Source of the DNA: Clostridiales bacterium
Lineage (GTDB): Bacteria > Bacillota > Clostridia > Christensenellales > CAG-138
Reading direction: 5' to 3'
DNA length: 64,000 nucleotides
Assembly (NCBI GenBank): GCA_004558525.1
Contig: SFCQ01000004.1
Location: 1-64,000, forward strand
Positions 1-9,112 of this stretch are shown here, piece after piece; positions within the stretch are counted from its first letter, which is position 1, and each line of letters begins with the position of its first letter. The position numbers and the translations under genes were made by a program. Below the pieces are notes generated by a model. It ran no database searches and was not told where the DNA came from. It saw only the letters and a list, made by a program, of their open reading frames with translations.

Positions 1-220
1 CGCCCTACGGGCTCCGGCACCAGTGCCGGCCCACATCGTTTTGCCGTGCTCGGTAGTTGCTTTGAATCTTAATGGTTCATATCAGTTGACGATGTAGAAG
101 CGTTTTGGCTCTAATAAACGCTATCGACTTGATTTTGTTTTTGATTTAAGGTATAATTTTCTCTAAATTCAATCTATGGGTTTTCTGCGCGTTAACGCAT
201 CGGCCTAAAAAGAGGATTTT
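1..220. other. Left-edge intergenic region
   Basis: No gene is supported here. A short hairpin (CCGGCAC/GTGCCGG type) lies at about 14-28 and could be the tail of a transcript from outside the window. The rest is AT-rich leader containing the promoter listed at 129-157 and an AGAGGA ribosome site just before the TTG start at 221. Confidence 0.5.
129..157 (+). promoter_or_regulatory. Sigma-A-type promoter for the HAD-darA-holB-ricT cluster
   Basis: TTGATT at 129-134, a 17-base spacer and TATAAT at 152-157. It lies in AT-rich DNA about 65 bases before the first start codon. The whole downstream cluster is tightly packed, so this is likely its main promoter. Confidence 0.65.
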
Positions 221-883
221 TTGCTTTACAGTACAGTATTATTTGATCTTGACGGAACGCTTATCGAGTCCGGCCCTGGAATATTTGCAGTTACACGAAC
301 CGTATTAAACGATATGGGCCTTGATTGTCCCGATGACGAGCATATGCGCAAAATGGTAGGCCCGCCGTTAAGGAACAGCCTTAGGGACGTTGTCGGCGTA
401 CCCGACGAGCTTGTGGAAGAGGCCGCCATGCGCTACAGGGCGGCTGCGAGGACCATCGGCCTTGAGCTAATCAGGCCGTACCGGGGCGTCGTGGATATGC
501 TCTCAAAGCTAAAGGAAGCCAAGGTAAGGACGGGCGTGGTTACAAGCAAGCTCACCCCCGTAGCGAGGGATCACCTTGTAAGATATGGCTTGAACGGCTA
601 CATAGACTATGTGCGCGGCGGTATAGAGGGCGCGCACGGCGCATACAAAAGCGACCTTCTCAAGGCGGCGCTGAGCGACCTTGGCGCAGACGTTAAAAGC
701 GTAGTTATGGTGGGGGACAGGAAATTTGATATCGAGGCCGCAAACGATGCCTGTATAGACAGCGTAGGTGTGCTGTACGGCTACGGCGATATAGACGAGC
801 TGAAGGCACATGGCGCGACATACATTGTAAACGACGTTGAGGAGCTGGCAAAGCTGCTTTTAAGCGGCGAAGCAGGCCGATGA
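221..883 (+). CDS. HAD-superfamily hydrolase, phosphoglycolate phosphatase-like
   Basis: A 220-residue cytosolic phosphatase of the haloacid dehalogenase superfamily. Motif I, FDLDGT with the two catalytic aspartates, is at residues 8-13, and motif IV, VGDRKFDIEAA, is near residue 164. The cap lies between them, as in Gph-type or 5'-nucleotidase-like enzymes. The start is TTG at 221, preceded by AGAGGA nine bases upstream; no better start is visible. It occupies the place where thymidylate kinase often sits in the Bacillus darA-holB-ricT cluster. The substrate cannot be told from sequence; small phosphoesters such as phosphoglycolate or nucleotides are the usual ones. Confidence 0.85.
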   Translation: MLYSTVLFDLDGTLIESGPGIFAVTRTVLNDMGLDCPDDEHMRKMVGPPLRNSLRDVVGVPDELVEEAAMRYRAAARTIGLELIRPYRGVVDMLSKLKEAKVRTGVVTSKLTPVARDHLVRYGLNGYIDYVRGGIEGAHGAYKSDLLKAALSDLGADVKSVVMVGDRKFDIEAANDACIDSVGVLYGYGDIDELKAHGATYIVNDVEELAKLLLSGEAGR

Positions 884-921
884 ACACGAAGCAGTAAACC
901 ATTTTGAAAGGAGCCGAAGAT

Positions 922-1248
922 ATGAAGCTTATATTCGCAATAGTTCAAAATGATGATTCCAAGCGGCTTATCCGTACGCTTGTGCAGCACCGCATAAGCG
1001 TTACAAGGATATCCACTACGGGCGGATTCCTGCACGGCGGCAACACCACGCTTATGATAGGCGTTGAAAAGGAAAAGCTGGACGAAACGCTTGAAATAAT
1101 CAAATCCAAATCCAGCACCAGGAAGGAGTTTATGGTAATACCCTCCACCCTTCCCGGCTATGCGGACAGTTCGCCAACACCCGTTCAGGTAACGCTTGGC
1201 GGCGCCACAGTGTTTATTGTGGACGTAGAGCAGTTTTACAGGTTTTGA
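922..1248 (+). CDS. darA: Cyclic-di-AMP receptor, PII-like (DarA/PstA family)
   Basis: A 108-residue PII-like signalling protein of the DUF970 family that binds cyclic di-AMP as a trimer. Characteristic segments are the N-terminal MKLIFAIVQNDD strand, ISTTGGFLHGGNTT, and a C-terminal VTLGGATVFIVDVEQF. An upstream in-frame TTG at 904 is possible, but AAAGGAG at 907-913 is correctly spaced for ATG at 922, so 922 is chosen. The stop overlaps the start of holB. The darA-holB-ricT order matches the yaaQ-holB-yaaT neighbourhood of Bacillus, although the usual small yaaR gene is missing. Confidence 0.93.
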   Translation: MKLIFAIVQNDDSKRLIRTLVQHRISVTRISTTGGFLHGGNTTLMIGVEKEKLDETLEIIKSKSSTRKEFMVIPSTLPGYADSSPTPVQVTLGGATVFIVDVEQFYRF

Positions 1249-2171
1249 GTACGGGCGCAAATAGGGCGTTTGACATGCTTTCCTCGGCCATAGCCTCGGG
1301 GAAGGCTTTTCATGCTTTTTTTATTTCGTCATCGGATGAGGATGCGGGCTTGAGCCTGGCCCGCCGCGCTGCCGCGCTGTGCTGCCTCGGCAGGGACGCC
1401 GAGCCGGCCTTGCTCTCCTGCCCCGATTATCACCAGCTCAAGGGTGAGGAGACCGGCGCAAAGGAGATACGCTCGCTTATAGACGAGCTTTCAAAAGCGT
1501 CATTTGGCGGCGGAAAAAGGGCCATAGTAATATCAAACGCGCATGCGCTATCGAGGGAGGCTCAAAACACGCTGCTCAAAACGCTCGAGGAGCCTCCGCA
1601 GGGGGTGATGTTCCTGCTTTGCGGCAATGCGGACGGTATGCTCAGCACAATCATATCGCGCTGCGCCGTGGTCAGGCTTGGGCATTGCGGCTATGACGAG
1701 ATAGAGGCTGAGCTTATCAAAAGCGGCGCCTCAGCGGCAGATGCAAGGCTTTATGCAAGCCTTAGCTGCTTAAGCATGGGCCGCGGTATAAGATTATTCA
1801 AATCTGCCGAGTATAGGGAGCATAGGGACAGGAGCTTAAGCGCGCTGATATCGGCGCTTAACGGCGAATTGCCGTCCCAGGCGGCAAAGGGGTTGGCTAA
1901 AGCCGGCGCTGCCGACGCGCTTACCTTCATGCTGTCGTTTATGGCGGACGCGCTTACGGCGTCGGCCGGCATCGGGCGCAGAATAAATAATATTGACAGG
2001 CAGGACGCCATAAACAGCACAGCGCGGCGCTTTACAAGCGCCCAAATACTGTGTATTATAGAAATGATTACAAAAGCAAGCGAAAGCCTATACATGGCTT
2101 CCGGAGGCGATATGTATCCGGCAGCCGTTATAGACGGGCTTTTTTTAAGGATAATAAAGGAGTTAAAATAA
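1245..2171 (+). CDS. holB: DNA polymerase III delta-prime subunit
   Basis: A 308-residue clamp-loader subunit of the AAA+ fold that helps load the sliding clamp onto DNA. There is no Walker A P-loop, as expected for delta-prime. The sensor-like stretch NTLLKTLEEPPQG is at residues 108-120 and the SRC motif at 138-140. It starts with TTG at 1245, whose last bases form the TGA stop of darA, and its own TAA shares one base with the ricT ATG at 2171. Both junctions imply translational coupling. The C-terminal collar half is diverged, which is normal in this family. Confidence 0.9.
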   Translation: MSTGANRAFDMLSSAIASGKAFHAFFISSSDEDAGLSLARRAAALCCLGRDAEPALLSCPDYHQLKGEETGAKEIRSLIDELSKASFGGGKRAIVISNAHALSREAQNTLLKTLEEPPQGVMFLLCGNADGMLSTIISRCAVVRLGHCGYDEIEAELIKSGASAADARLYASLSCLSMGRGIRLFKSAEYREHRDRSLSALISALNGELPSQAAKGLAKAGAADALTFMLSFMADALTASAGIGRRINNIDRQDAINSTARRFTSAQILCIIEMITKASESLYMASGGDMYPAAVIDGLFLRIIKELK

Positions 2172-3265
2172 TGATCCGCGTTATAAGCGTGCGTTTTAGG
2201 GACGGGGGAAAAACATACTATTTCAGCCCCGGTGAGTTTGACATAAACGAAGGCGACGGGGTTATAGTTGAAACCGCAAGGGGCGTTGAGTTTGCAGATG
2301 TTGTGGCTCCGCCTCAGGATATAGAGGAGGATAGGATAGTTGCCCCGCTTAAAGGCGTGATACGCGTTGCTACGCCGTATGACAGGGAACAGCGGGACAT
2401 GAACAGGGCCAAGGAAAAGGACGCATACGATATGTGCGTACAAAAGATAGCGGATCACAAGCTGGACATGAAGCTTGTTGACGTTGAGTATTCCTTCAAC
2501 GGTTCAAAGGTTATATTCTACTTCACTGCGGACGGAAGGGTGGACTTCCGCGAGCTTGTAAAGGATCTTGCCGGCGTATTCAGGACCAGGATTGAGCTTA
2601 GGCAGATAGGCGTGCGCGATGAGGCCAAGATGCTTGGCGGCCTTGGCTCCTGCGGAAGGCCGGTCTGCTGCAAGGCGTTCCTTTCGGACTTTGCGCCGGT
2701 ATCCATCAAAATGGCAAAGGAGCAAAGCTTGTCGCTTTCGCCGACAAAGATATCCGGAATATGCGGCAGGCTCATGTGCTGCCTTAAATACGAGCAGGAC
2801 AGCTATGAGACTATGCGCAAGCAGATGCCCAGACCCGGGCGTGACGTGCGCACTCCGGACGGCGACGGTACCGTGCTTGAAAACAACGTTATAACGGAAA
2901 AGACCCGCGTGCGCGTCAGCCTTGCGGACGGTACGTTTGACGTTAGGGATTATCCGTTCAGGGAGCTTGTGCCGCTTAACAGCAAGCATCCCGAATTCAT
3001 TGAAAATACGGAGCAGGATATTGACGACGATTCCGATGTGCTCGTTGACGAGGACGATGTAGTCATAGCTGAAGAAAGCTTCGTTATAACGGACGAGGAC
3101 GCCGCAAATGAGCGGAAGCGCCGCCGCAAGCCGCAGCAGGGCAACGGAGCAGGGCAAGACCACGATACGCAGGAAGCGCCCAAGAAGGAAAGCCCCAGCC
3201 GCCGCAGCCGCAGACGCAGGCCGCCAAGGAAGCAAGCGCCTTGCGAAAACGGCAAGCAGGAATAA
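2171..3265 (+). CDS. ricT: RicT/YaaT family protein (PSP1 domain) with long charged tail
   Basis: A 364-residue PSP1-domain protein like RicT (YaaT), a subunit of the RicA-RicF-RicT complex that affects RNase Y-dependent mRNA processing, biofilm and sporulation in Bacillus. Cysteines C161, C166, C167 (CGRPVCC) and C198, C203, C204 (CGRLMCC) are the family Fe-S ligands. An in-frame opening extends back to 2051, but ATG at 2171 begins at the conserved MIRVISVRF sequence and overlaps the holB stop. After about residue 275 the protein runs into a strongly acidic stretch (Asp/Glu) and then an Arg/Lys/Pro-rich tail; such a bipolar tail suggests contact with RNA or a partner. Confidence 0.92.
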   Translation: MIRVISVRFRDGGKTYYFSPGEFDINEGDGVIVETARGVEFADVVAPPQDIEEDRIVAPLKGVIRVATPYDREQRDMNRAKEKDAYDMCVQKIADHKLDMKLVDVEYSFNGSKVIFYFTADGRVDFRELVKDLAGVFRTRIELRQIGVRDEAKMLGGLGSCGRPVCCKAFLSDFAPVSIKMAKEQSLSLSPTKISGICGRLMCCLKYEQDSYETMRKQMPRPGRDVRTPDGDGTVLENNVITEKTRVRVSLADGTFDVRDYPFRELVPLNSKHPEFIENTEQDIDDDSDVLVDEDDVVIAEESFVITDEDAANERKRRRKPQQGNGAGQDHDTQEAPKKESPSRRSRRRRPPRKQAPCENGKQE

Positions 3266-3364
3266 GGATTAAGCCGCACACTCCTTTGCCCGCCGCTGTT
3301 TGTCTGCCGAAAACGCTCCTGACAGATAAGGCTATTGGGGAGCAAGTATACTTATACGTCGTTA

Positions 3365-4069
3365 TTACAGCCCGTCGCCTTCAAGCTCAACGCCGGCAGC
3401 CTCGGCCGCCGCTATTGCTGGCATAAGGTTGCCCACGCGAGCGGGCGAGTGCGCGTCGCTGTTTGGCCTGAGCTTTGCGCCTATATCGTGCGCCATGCGT
3501 ATCTCATCGGCCGAAAGCGTAACATGGCGGGCGTTTATCTCAATAGCCGCGCCAAGCTGCTTCGCGCCCCTGGCAAGCGTTGCTATATCGCATTTCACAT
3601 ATTCGCCCGGGTGCGCAAGTATGTCTATTTTGTACTTATCCGCCGCTTCAAGCAGCGCATTTGCCGTAAGCTCAGGCTCGCTTTTGCCAAGGCCGAGCGC
3701 CTCAAGTGTTCTGCGCATTATAAAGGCGTCCTTCTGCAGGCCGCCCTTATGATATGCAAGCAGCAGCACATCGTACATGCTCCTATCCTCCGGCGCGTCC
3801 GTTTTTCCGTAGCCCAAAAGATTGCATTCAAGGCCGAATAGCACCTCTATGTCGTTTGCGTAAACGCTTGCGAGCCTCGTTACCTCTTTCCTCAGCTCGA
3901 CAAGCTTGCCTGCGCGCACGCCATAGAATATGTGACCGCCTGCATGGTCGGTTATAGCTATGCGCTTTAGCCCAAGACGTACCGCGGCAAGTACCATCTC
4001 CTCAGGAGAGGCCTTGCCGTCGGAATAAAACGTATGCATGTGCAGGTCGCTTAAATAGCTACCGCTCAT
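3365..4069 (-). CDS. PHP-domain metal-dependent phosphoesterase
   Basis: A 234-residue PHP-fold hydrolase. Metal-binding motifs are DLHMHT (residues 8-13), ITDHAGG, HPGEY and NSDAHSP, in the order seen in PolX-like and histidinol-phosphatase-like PHP enzymes. The 5' part of the open frame is discarded: ATG at 4069 is preceded by GGAGGAAGAAG and overlaps the stop of the upstream RpiR gene as ATGA, so the two are translationally coupled. Its substrate is unknown. Coupling to a sugar-phosphate-sensing regulator suggests a phosphorylated sugar or wall-derived metabolite, which is inference only. Confidence 0.85.
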   Translation of the reverse strand: MSGSYLSDLHMHTFYSDGKASPEEMVLAAVRLGLKRIAITDHAGGHIFYGVRAGKLVELRKEVTRLASVYANDIEVLFGLECNLLGYGKTDAPEDRSMYDVLLLAYHKGGLQKDAFIMRRTLEALGLGKSEPELTANALLEAADKYKIDILAHPGEYVKCDIATLARGAKQLGAAIEINARHVTLSADEIRMAHDIGAKLRPNSDAHSPARVGNLMPAIAAAEAAGVELEGDGL

Positions 4070-4878
4070 TTTCTCTTTCTTCTTCCTCCCTCTATACTGT
4101 TGCCGCGGAAGCGGGCGACAAGGGTTATCAGCAGGTTGCACAGCGTCACTACGGAGGATGAGTTTTCAATCCTGAAAGGCAGCTTTGTAAAGCCGATGTG
4201 GGAGGCCGAGAAGAAGTAATCGCAGGTATTCGCAGCCTGATTTCCGGCATAGCTGCTAAGATATATGGTCTCGGCGCCGGCTTCCTTGGCGGCGGCTATC
4301 TCTTCCTGTATCTCCTTATTGCGGCCGCTGTGGCAGAATGCTATCACGGCGTCACCCTTGGTGAAGCGGCTTCTGTATATCTTCATGCTCAGTTCGTCGC
4401 AAAGCGTTATGGCTTCCATGCCAAGCAGATTAAAGCTCCTGGCGATGTCGTTTGCCAATGTGGCGGATTCGCCGCATACGAACACCCTGTTCTTTTCCGC
4501 CAGCTCATGCGCCGCGCGGCAGAACGCTTCCTTATCGAGGGCATGATATGTGTCCTCAAGCGACATTATGCTGTAGCCGCAAAGCTTGTCTATAACCGTT
4601 GAATCGCTGTCCTCATCGGTTATGGGCGAAAGTTTCTGCGTTGCTCCGTTGGCAGCAGCGCCGTTCGCCAACGCTACGCGGAAATCAAGAAATCCCTTGT
4701 AGCCAAGCCTGCGGGCGAGCCTTGTTACGCTGGGAACGCTTACGCCAGCTGCTTCTGCAATCTCGTTGATCACCATGCGCATTGCGCGTTCGGGATCATC
4801 AAGTATGAAATCGGCAACCTTACGCTCCGCGCTGGGCAGCGTACCATAAGCTGAACGGATTTTGTTGTTGGCGGGCAT
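4066..4878 (-). CDS. RpiR/MurR-family transcriptional regulator (HTH + SIS)
   Basis: A 270-residue regulator with an N-terminal RpiR helix-turn-helix (about residues 1-75, including AAGVSVPSVTRLARRLGYKG) and a C-terminal SIS domain (about 110-250) that normally binds a phosphorylated sugar. The C-terminus ends in a basic run, and the stop codon overlaps the PHP gene start. It has its own promoter at 4985-5013. Likely a local regulator of itself and the PHP enzyme; the divergent PFOR gene shares the upstream region and could also be affected. Confidence 0.88.
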   Translation of the reverse strand: MPANNKIRSAYGTLPSAERKVADFILDDPERAMRMVINEIAEAAGVSVPSVTRLARRLGYKGFLDFRVALANGAAANGATQKLSPITDEDSDSTVIDKLCGYSIMSLEDTYHALDKEAFCRAAHELAEKNRVFVCGESATLANDIARSFNLLGMEAITLCDELSMKIYRSRFTKGDAVIAFCHSGRNKEIQEEIAAAKEAGAETIYLSSYAGNQAANTCDYFFSASHIGFTKLPFRIENSSSVVTLCNLLITLVARFRGNSIEGGRRKRK

Positions 4879-4984
4879 GATTTTGTTCTCCTTAATCAGT
4901 TAGAGTAAAAATATACATGTACACAGCATGTACGCCCATATGTAATAGCGCATACACATTGCACACATCGTTGGCTTAACTAAT

Positions 4985-5013
4985 ATTATACACGTTGAAA
5001 TGGCAGTTTACAA
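4985..5013 (-). promoter_or_regulatory. Promoter of the rpiR-PHP operon
   Basis: Read on the minus strand: TTGTAA (plus-strand 5008-5013), a 17-base spacer and TATAAT (plus-strand 4985-4990). It lies about 110 bases upstream of the RpiR start at 4878. The intervening 4879-4984 has several ACATGTAC/CATATG-like short dyads that could serve as operators, but none is long enough to name. Confidence 0.6.
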
Positions 5014-5173
5014 TGACATAATTTTAAATTTATGCAACTTTAAGCAAAAAAATTGCGTATGTTCGCAGCGTCATATGTAAAAGCACGGTGTGCGTCCACA
5101 GCGTACACCGCAGGGTAGTTTTTTTGTATGCGCAGAGCCAATAAAAAAAGAACACTGCCGCGCCCGGCATTGA

Positions 5174-5202
5174 TTGACATGGTTGTGCTAAAATACTATA
5201 AT
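5174..5202 (+). promoter_or_regulatory. Consensus promoter of PFOR
   Basis: TTGACA at 5174-5179, exactly 17 bases, then TATAAT at 5197-5202: a perfect match to the vegetative consensus. The start of transcription should be near 5209, giving an 80-base leader with AGGAGGA at about 5275-5281. This fits a very highly expressed central-metabolism gene. Confidence 0.85.
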
Positions 5203-5289
5203 ACATGCAGAATGTATATTTCCCGTTAACGTTAAGTCAAAGCATGTAAGACGGGAGATGCAGCAAATATATCAGGAGGAATTCTTAAA

Positions 5290-8200
5290 ATGGCAAAAAC
5301 AATGACCATTGACGGCAATACCGCCGCGGCGCATGTTGCCTATGCGTTCAGTGATGTAGCCGCCATCTACCCCATCACCCCGTCGTCTCCAATGGCGGAA
5401 GTTGCCGACGAGTGGGCTGCCAACGGCAGGACCAACCTTTTCGGCCAGAAGGTGAAGATCGCTGAGATGCAGTCCGAAGCGGGTGCCGCGGGCGCCGTGC
5501 ACGGCTCGCTCAAGGCCGGTGCTTTGACCACCACCTTTACAGCCTCTCAGGGTCTTTTGCTTATGATCCCCAACATGTTCAAAATCTCCGGCGAGCTTCT
5601 GCCGGGCGTTTTCCACGTATCCGCGCGCGCTCTCGCTTATCATGCCCTGAGCATTTTCGGCGACCATAGCGACGTTATGAGCTGCCGTCAAACCGGCTTT
5701 GCCATGCTTTCCTCCGCTTCCGTTCAGGAGGTTATGGATCTTGCTCTCGTTACCCATCTTTCAGCAATAAAGGCCTCCGTACCTTTCGTACATTTCTTTG
5801 ACGGTTTCCGTACCAGCCATGAGGTGCAGAAGATAGAGGCCATAGATTATGAGGATATGGGCAAGCTCCTTGATTATGACGCCGTTGCCAAGTTCCGTGC
5901 GCGCGCGCTTAATCCTGAGCACCCGCACCTTTCCGGCTCCGCGCAGAATCCTGACATATACTTCCAGAACCGCGAAGCCGGCAACACCCATTACCTTGCC
6001 GTTCCCGCGATAGTGCAGCATTATATGGACGAAGTCGGCAAGCTGACCGGCCGCCACTACAATCTGTTCGACTATGTCGGCGCTCCCGATGCCGACCGCG
6101 TGATAATCTCAATGGGCAGCAGCTGCGACGTTGTTGAAGAGGCTATAGATTACCTCAACGCAAGAGGGGAGAAGCTCGGCCTTATCAAGGTGCGTCTGTA
6201 CAGGCCTTTCTGTGCCGATAAGCTCATAGCCGCCCTTCCCGCCACCTGCAAGAAGGTAGCCGTGCTTGACCGCACGAAGGAATCCGGCTCACAGGGCGAG
6301 CCTCTCTATCAGGACGTTGTGAACGCCTTTGCCGAAGCCGGCAGGTTTGACGTTAAGATCATCGGCGGCCGTTACGGTCTCGGTTCCAAGGAATTCACCC
6401 CCTCAATGGTCAAGGCCGTTTATGACGAGCTTAAGAAGGGCGAGCCGAAGCCCCGTTTCACCGTAGGCATAGTTGACGATGTTACCAACCTCTCGCTGCC
6501 CGTGACCGAGCAGGTCAACGCCGCGCCCGAGGGAACCATCGCCTGCAAGTTCTATGGCCTCGGTTCAGACGGTACCGTCGGCGCCAACAAAAACTCCATA
6601 AAGATAATCGGCGACCATACCGACATGTACGCGCAGGGCTATTTCGCCTACGATTCCAAGAAGTCCGGCGGCTTCACCGTAAGCCATCTGCGCTTCGGCA
6701 AAAAGCCCATACAGAGCCCGTATCTTATAGACGCGGCCGACTTTGTGGCATGCCATAACGCCTCCTACGTCACCCGTTACGACGTGACAGAAGGCATTAA
6801 GGAGGGCGGCACCTTCCTCCTCAACTCCGAATGGACGCTCGAGGAGATGGAGCATGAGCTGCCCGCCAAGATGAAGAACGCCATAGCCAGGAACCACCTC
6901 AAGTTCTACAACATAGACGCAGTAAAGCTTGCCAAGCAGGTGGGCATGGGCAACCGCATCAACACCATAATGCAGTCCGCCTTCTTCAAGCTTGCCAACG
7001 TTATACCCGCCGACCAGGCTATAGAATACATGAAGGCCGCGGCCAAGAAGTCCTACGCCAAGAAGGGTGAGGACGTTGTTGCCCGCAACTACGCCGCCAT
7101 AGACGCCGGCGCCAATGCCATAGTCGAGATCAAGTATCCCGAGTCCTGGGCCACCACCACCGAAGGCGCCGTTGTGAAGCCCGTGACCGACGATCCTTAC
7201 TTCACCAACTTCATCGCCCCCATACTTGCACAGAACGGCGACAAGCTGCCCGTATCTATGATGAGCCCCGACGGTTCAGTACCCACCGGCACCACCAAGT
7301 ACGAAAAGCGCGGCATAGCCGTTGACGTGCCCGAATGGATAAGCGAAAACTGCATACAGTGCAACCAGTGCTCCCTCGTCTGCCCGCACGCCTGCATAAG
7401 GCCCGTGCTTGTAAAGCCCGAGGACAACGCGCCTGAAGGCTTCGTCACCAAGCCGGCAACCGGCAAGGAGTTTGCAGGCTACGGCTTCCGCATGCAGCTT
7501 TCTCCTTTGGATTGTACAGGCTGCGGCAACTGCGCGGATATCTGCCCCGCAAAGAACAAGGCGCTGCGCATGGTTCCCCTGCACACCGTGCAGGAAGCGG
7601 AGTGTGCGAATTGGGACTTCGCCGCCAAGCTGCCTGAGCGCGAGCTTGACATGAACAAGAACACCGTGAAGAACAGCCAGTTCCTCAAGCCGCTCTTCGA
7701 GTTCTCCGGCGCCTGCGCGGGCTGCGGCGAGACCCCGTACATCAAGCTTATAACCCAGCTCTTTGGCGACAGGATGATAATCGCCAACGCCACCGGCTGT
7801 ACCTCGATTTATGGCGGAAGCGCGCCTACCGTGCCTTATACCAAGAACGATAAGGGCCACGGTCCCGCATGGGCCAACTCCCTGTTTGAGGATAACGCCG
7901 AGTTCGGCTTCGGCATCAACCTCGGTACCAAGCAGCGCCGCGCGCAGCTTGCCGAGACCGTTGAGAAGCTGATCGCCATCGAATACTGCGATGCGGACCT
8001 TAAGGCCGCCGGTAAGGAATGGCTTGAGAATATGGACGATGCCGAGGGCTCCAAGAAGGCCGCCGCCAAGCTGGTGGAAGAGCTTAGGGCCAGCGTAGAT
8101 CCTGACCTGACCGGCACCCAGTGGGAGGCCGAATGGCTCAAGAACGGCAAGAAGTGCCCCTGCGAGGCCTGCACGCTTGGCCGCGAGGTGCTTGCAAATC

Positions 8201-8874
8201 AGGATCTGCTCGTCAAGAAGTCCATATGGATATTCGGCGGAGACGGTTGGGCTTACGATATAGGCTACGGCGGACTTGACCATGTACTTGCCATGGATGA
8301 AGACGTCAACGTTCTGGTCGTGGATACCGAGGTGTACTCCAACACCGGCGGACAGTCCTCCAAGGCTACGCCTACCGGCTCGGTAGCCAAGTTTGCAGCC
8401 GCCGGCAAGCGCACCGGCAAGAAGGATCTTGGCATGATGGCCATGAGCTATGGCTATGTGTATGTTGCCAAGGTCTGCATGGGCGCAAACCAGCAGCAGC
8501 TCGTCAAGGCTTTGGCCGAGGCTGAGGCTTACAAGGGACCGTCCCTGATAATCGCCTACGCGCCCTGCATCAACCACGGCTTGAAGGTCAAGGAAGGCAT
8601 GGGCAAGAGCCAGGCTGAGGCCAAGAAGGCCGTTGAAGCCGGTTACTGGCAGCTTTACCGCTACAATCCCGACCTTACCGCTCAGGGCAAGAATCCGTTT
8701 ATACTGGACAGCAAGCCCGCCACCATACCGTATCGCGAGTTCATAATGGGCGAAGTGCGTTACGCATCGCTGCTTGCCCAGTTCCCCGAGGTGGCCGAGA
8801 AGCTGTTTGACCGCGCCGAGCATGAGGCTAAGGATAAGTACGAATACTACAAGAAGCTGAGCGAGCTCAACTAA
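5290..8874 (+). CDS. nifJ: Pyruvate:ferredoxin (flavodoxin) oxidoreductase, single chain
   Basis: A 1194-residue, full-length PFOR that converts pyruvate and CoA to acetyl-CoA and CO2 while reducing ferredoxin in the cytosol. The thiamine-binding N-terminal domain begins MTIDGNTAAAHVAYAFSDV, with PITPSSPMAE near residue 30. Two 4Fe-4S motifs are CIQCNQCSLVCPHAC (from residue 688) and CTGCGNCADIC (from residue 742). CAGCGETPY supplies proximal-cluster ligands, and the pyrophosphate/Mg motif GGDGWAYDIG is near residue 982 with NTGGQSSK after it. Codon use (ATC, CTC, AAG, GCC) is much more biased than in its neighbours, which is typical of strong expression. A hairpin terminator follows at 8904. 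Confidence 0.98.
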   Translation: MAKTMTIDGNTAAAHVAYAFSDVAAIYPITPSSPMAEVADEWAANGRTNLFGQKVKIAEMQSEAGAAGAVHGSLKAGALTTTFTASQGLLLMIPNMFKISGELLPGVFHVSARALAYHALSIFGDHSDVMSCRQTGFAMLSSASVQEVMDLALVTHLSAIKASVPFVHFFDGFRTSHEVQKIEAIDYEDMGKLLDYDAVAKFRARALNPEHPHLSGSAQNPDIYFQNREAGNTHYLAVPAIVQHYMDEVGKLTGRHYNLFDYVGAPDADRVIISMGSSCDVVEEAIDYLNARGEKLGLIKVRLYRPFCADKLIAALPATCKKVAVLDRTKESGSQGEPLYQDVVNAFAEAGRFDVKIIGGRYGLGSKEFTPSMVKAVYDELKKGEPKPRFTVGIVDDVTNLSLPVTEQVNAAPEGTIACKFYGLGSDGTVGANKNSIKIIGDHTDMYAQGYFAYDSKKSGGFTVSHLRFGKKPIQSPYLIDAADFVACHNASYVTRYDVTEGIKEGGTFLLNSEWTLEEMEHELPAKMKNAIARNHLKFYNIDAVKLAKQVGMGNRINTIMQSAFFKLANVIPADQAIEYMKAAAKKSYAKKGEDVVARNYAAIDAGANAIVEIKYPESWATTTEGAVVKPVTDDPYFTNFIAPILAQNGDKLPVSMMSPDGSVPTGTTKYEKRGIAVDVPEWISENCIQCNQCSLVCPHACIRPVLVKPEDNAPEGFVTKPATGKEFAGYGFRMQLSPLDCTGCGNCADICPAKNKALRMVPLHTVQEAECANWDFAAKLPERELDMNKNTVKNSQFLKPLFEFSGACAGCGETPYIKLITQLFGDRMIIANATGCTSIYGGSAPTVPYTKNDKGHGPAWANSLFEDNAEFGFGINLGTKQRRAQLAETVEKLIAIEYCDADLKAAGKEWLENMDDAEGSKKAAAKLVEELRASVDPDLTGTQWEAEWLKNGKKCPCEACTLGREVLANQDLLVKKSIWIFGGDGWAYDIGYGGLDHVLAMDEDVNVLVVDTEVYSNTGGQSSKATPTGSVAKFAAAGKRTGKKDLGMMAMSYGYVYVAKVCMGANQQQLVKALAEAEAYKGPSLIIAYAPCINHGLKVKEGMGKSQAEAKKAVEAGYWQLYRYNPDLTAQGKNPFILDSKPATIPYREFIMGEVRYASLLAQFPEVAEKLFDRAEHEAKDKYEYYKKLSELN

Positions 8875-8903
8875 ACGGCTTACTATTCAGCGTAAATAAC
8901 AAA

Positions 8904-8933
8904 ATGGCTCGGGAGCATTGCTCCCGGGCCATT
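8904..8933 (+). terminator. PFOR transcription terminator
   Basis: A strong hairpin about 30 bases after the PFOR stop. ATGGCTCGGGAGCA pairs with TGCTCCCGGGCCAT around a very short loop, and TTTGTTG follows. The remnant element starting at 8940 supplies a second hairpin with a longer U tract. Confidence 0.75.
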
Positions 8934-8939
8934 TGTTGA

Positions 8940-9094
8940 AAAAGCGGCTGTTCGCCGCTTTTTTCTATGATTACGGGGTTATTATCCGTTCTGACGCACA
9001 TGTCGTCGGAGCCGGATTAAACATAAGGGGCTGCGGCCTCTTATCAACCCAAGTTTTTTTTGATGCTCTGAAGCGGCTCACAGGCCGCTTTTTA
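8940..9094. repeat. Dispersed structured element, decayed copy A
   Basis: A shortened copy of the roughly 200-bp family. It keeps the end hairpin (AGCGGC-TGTTC-GCCGCT followed by T6, 8942-8966), the block around ATCCGTTCTGACG (about 8985), the ATAAGGGG/CTCTTAT hairpin (about 9023-9045) and the TTTTTGATGCTCTGA end near 9070. The middle part with the GGCAAAACCC stem is missing. In the end hairpin GCGGC/GCCGC replaces the GTGGC/GCCAC of other copies, a compensatory pair change. A further hairpin with a T tract (9071-9094) follows directly, as in copy C. It sits between the convergent PFOR and yjdF genes. Confidence 0.75.
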
Positions 9095-9112
9095 TTATGC
9101 CCCGACTAACCT

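Noticed and set aside
7276..8823. A 515-codon open frame on the strand opposite PFOR
   Set aside because: It is the mirror of a long, codon-biased gene; the product has no motif and the PFOR reading is certain.
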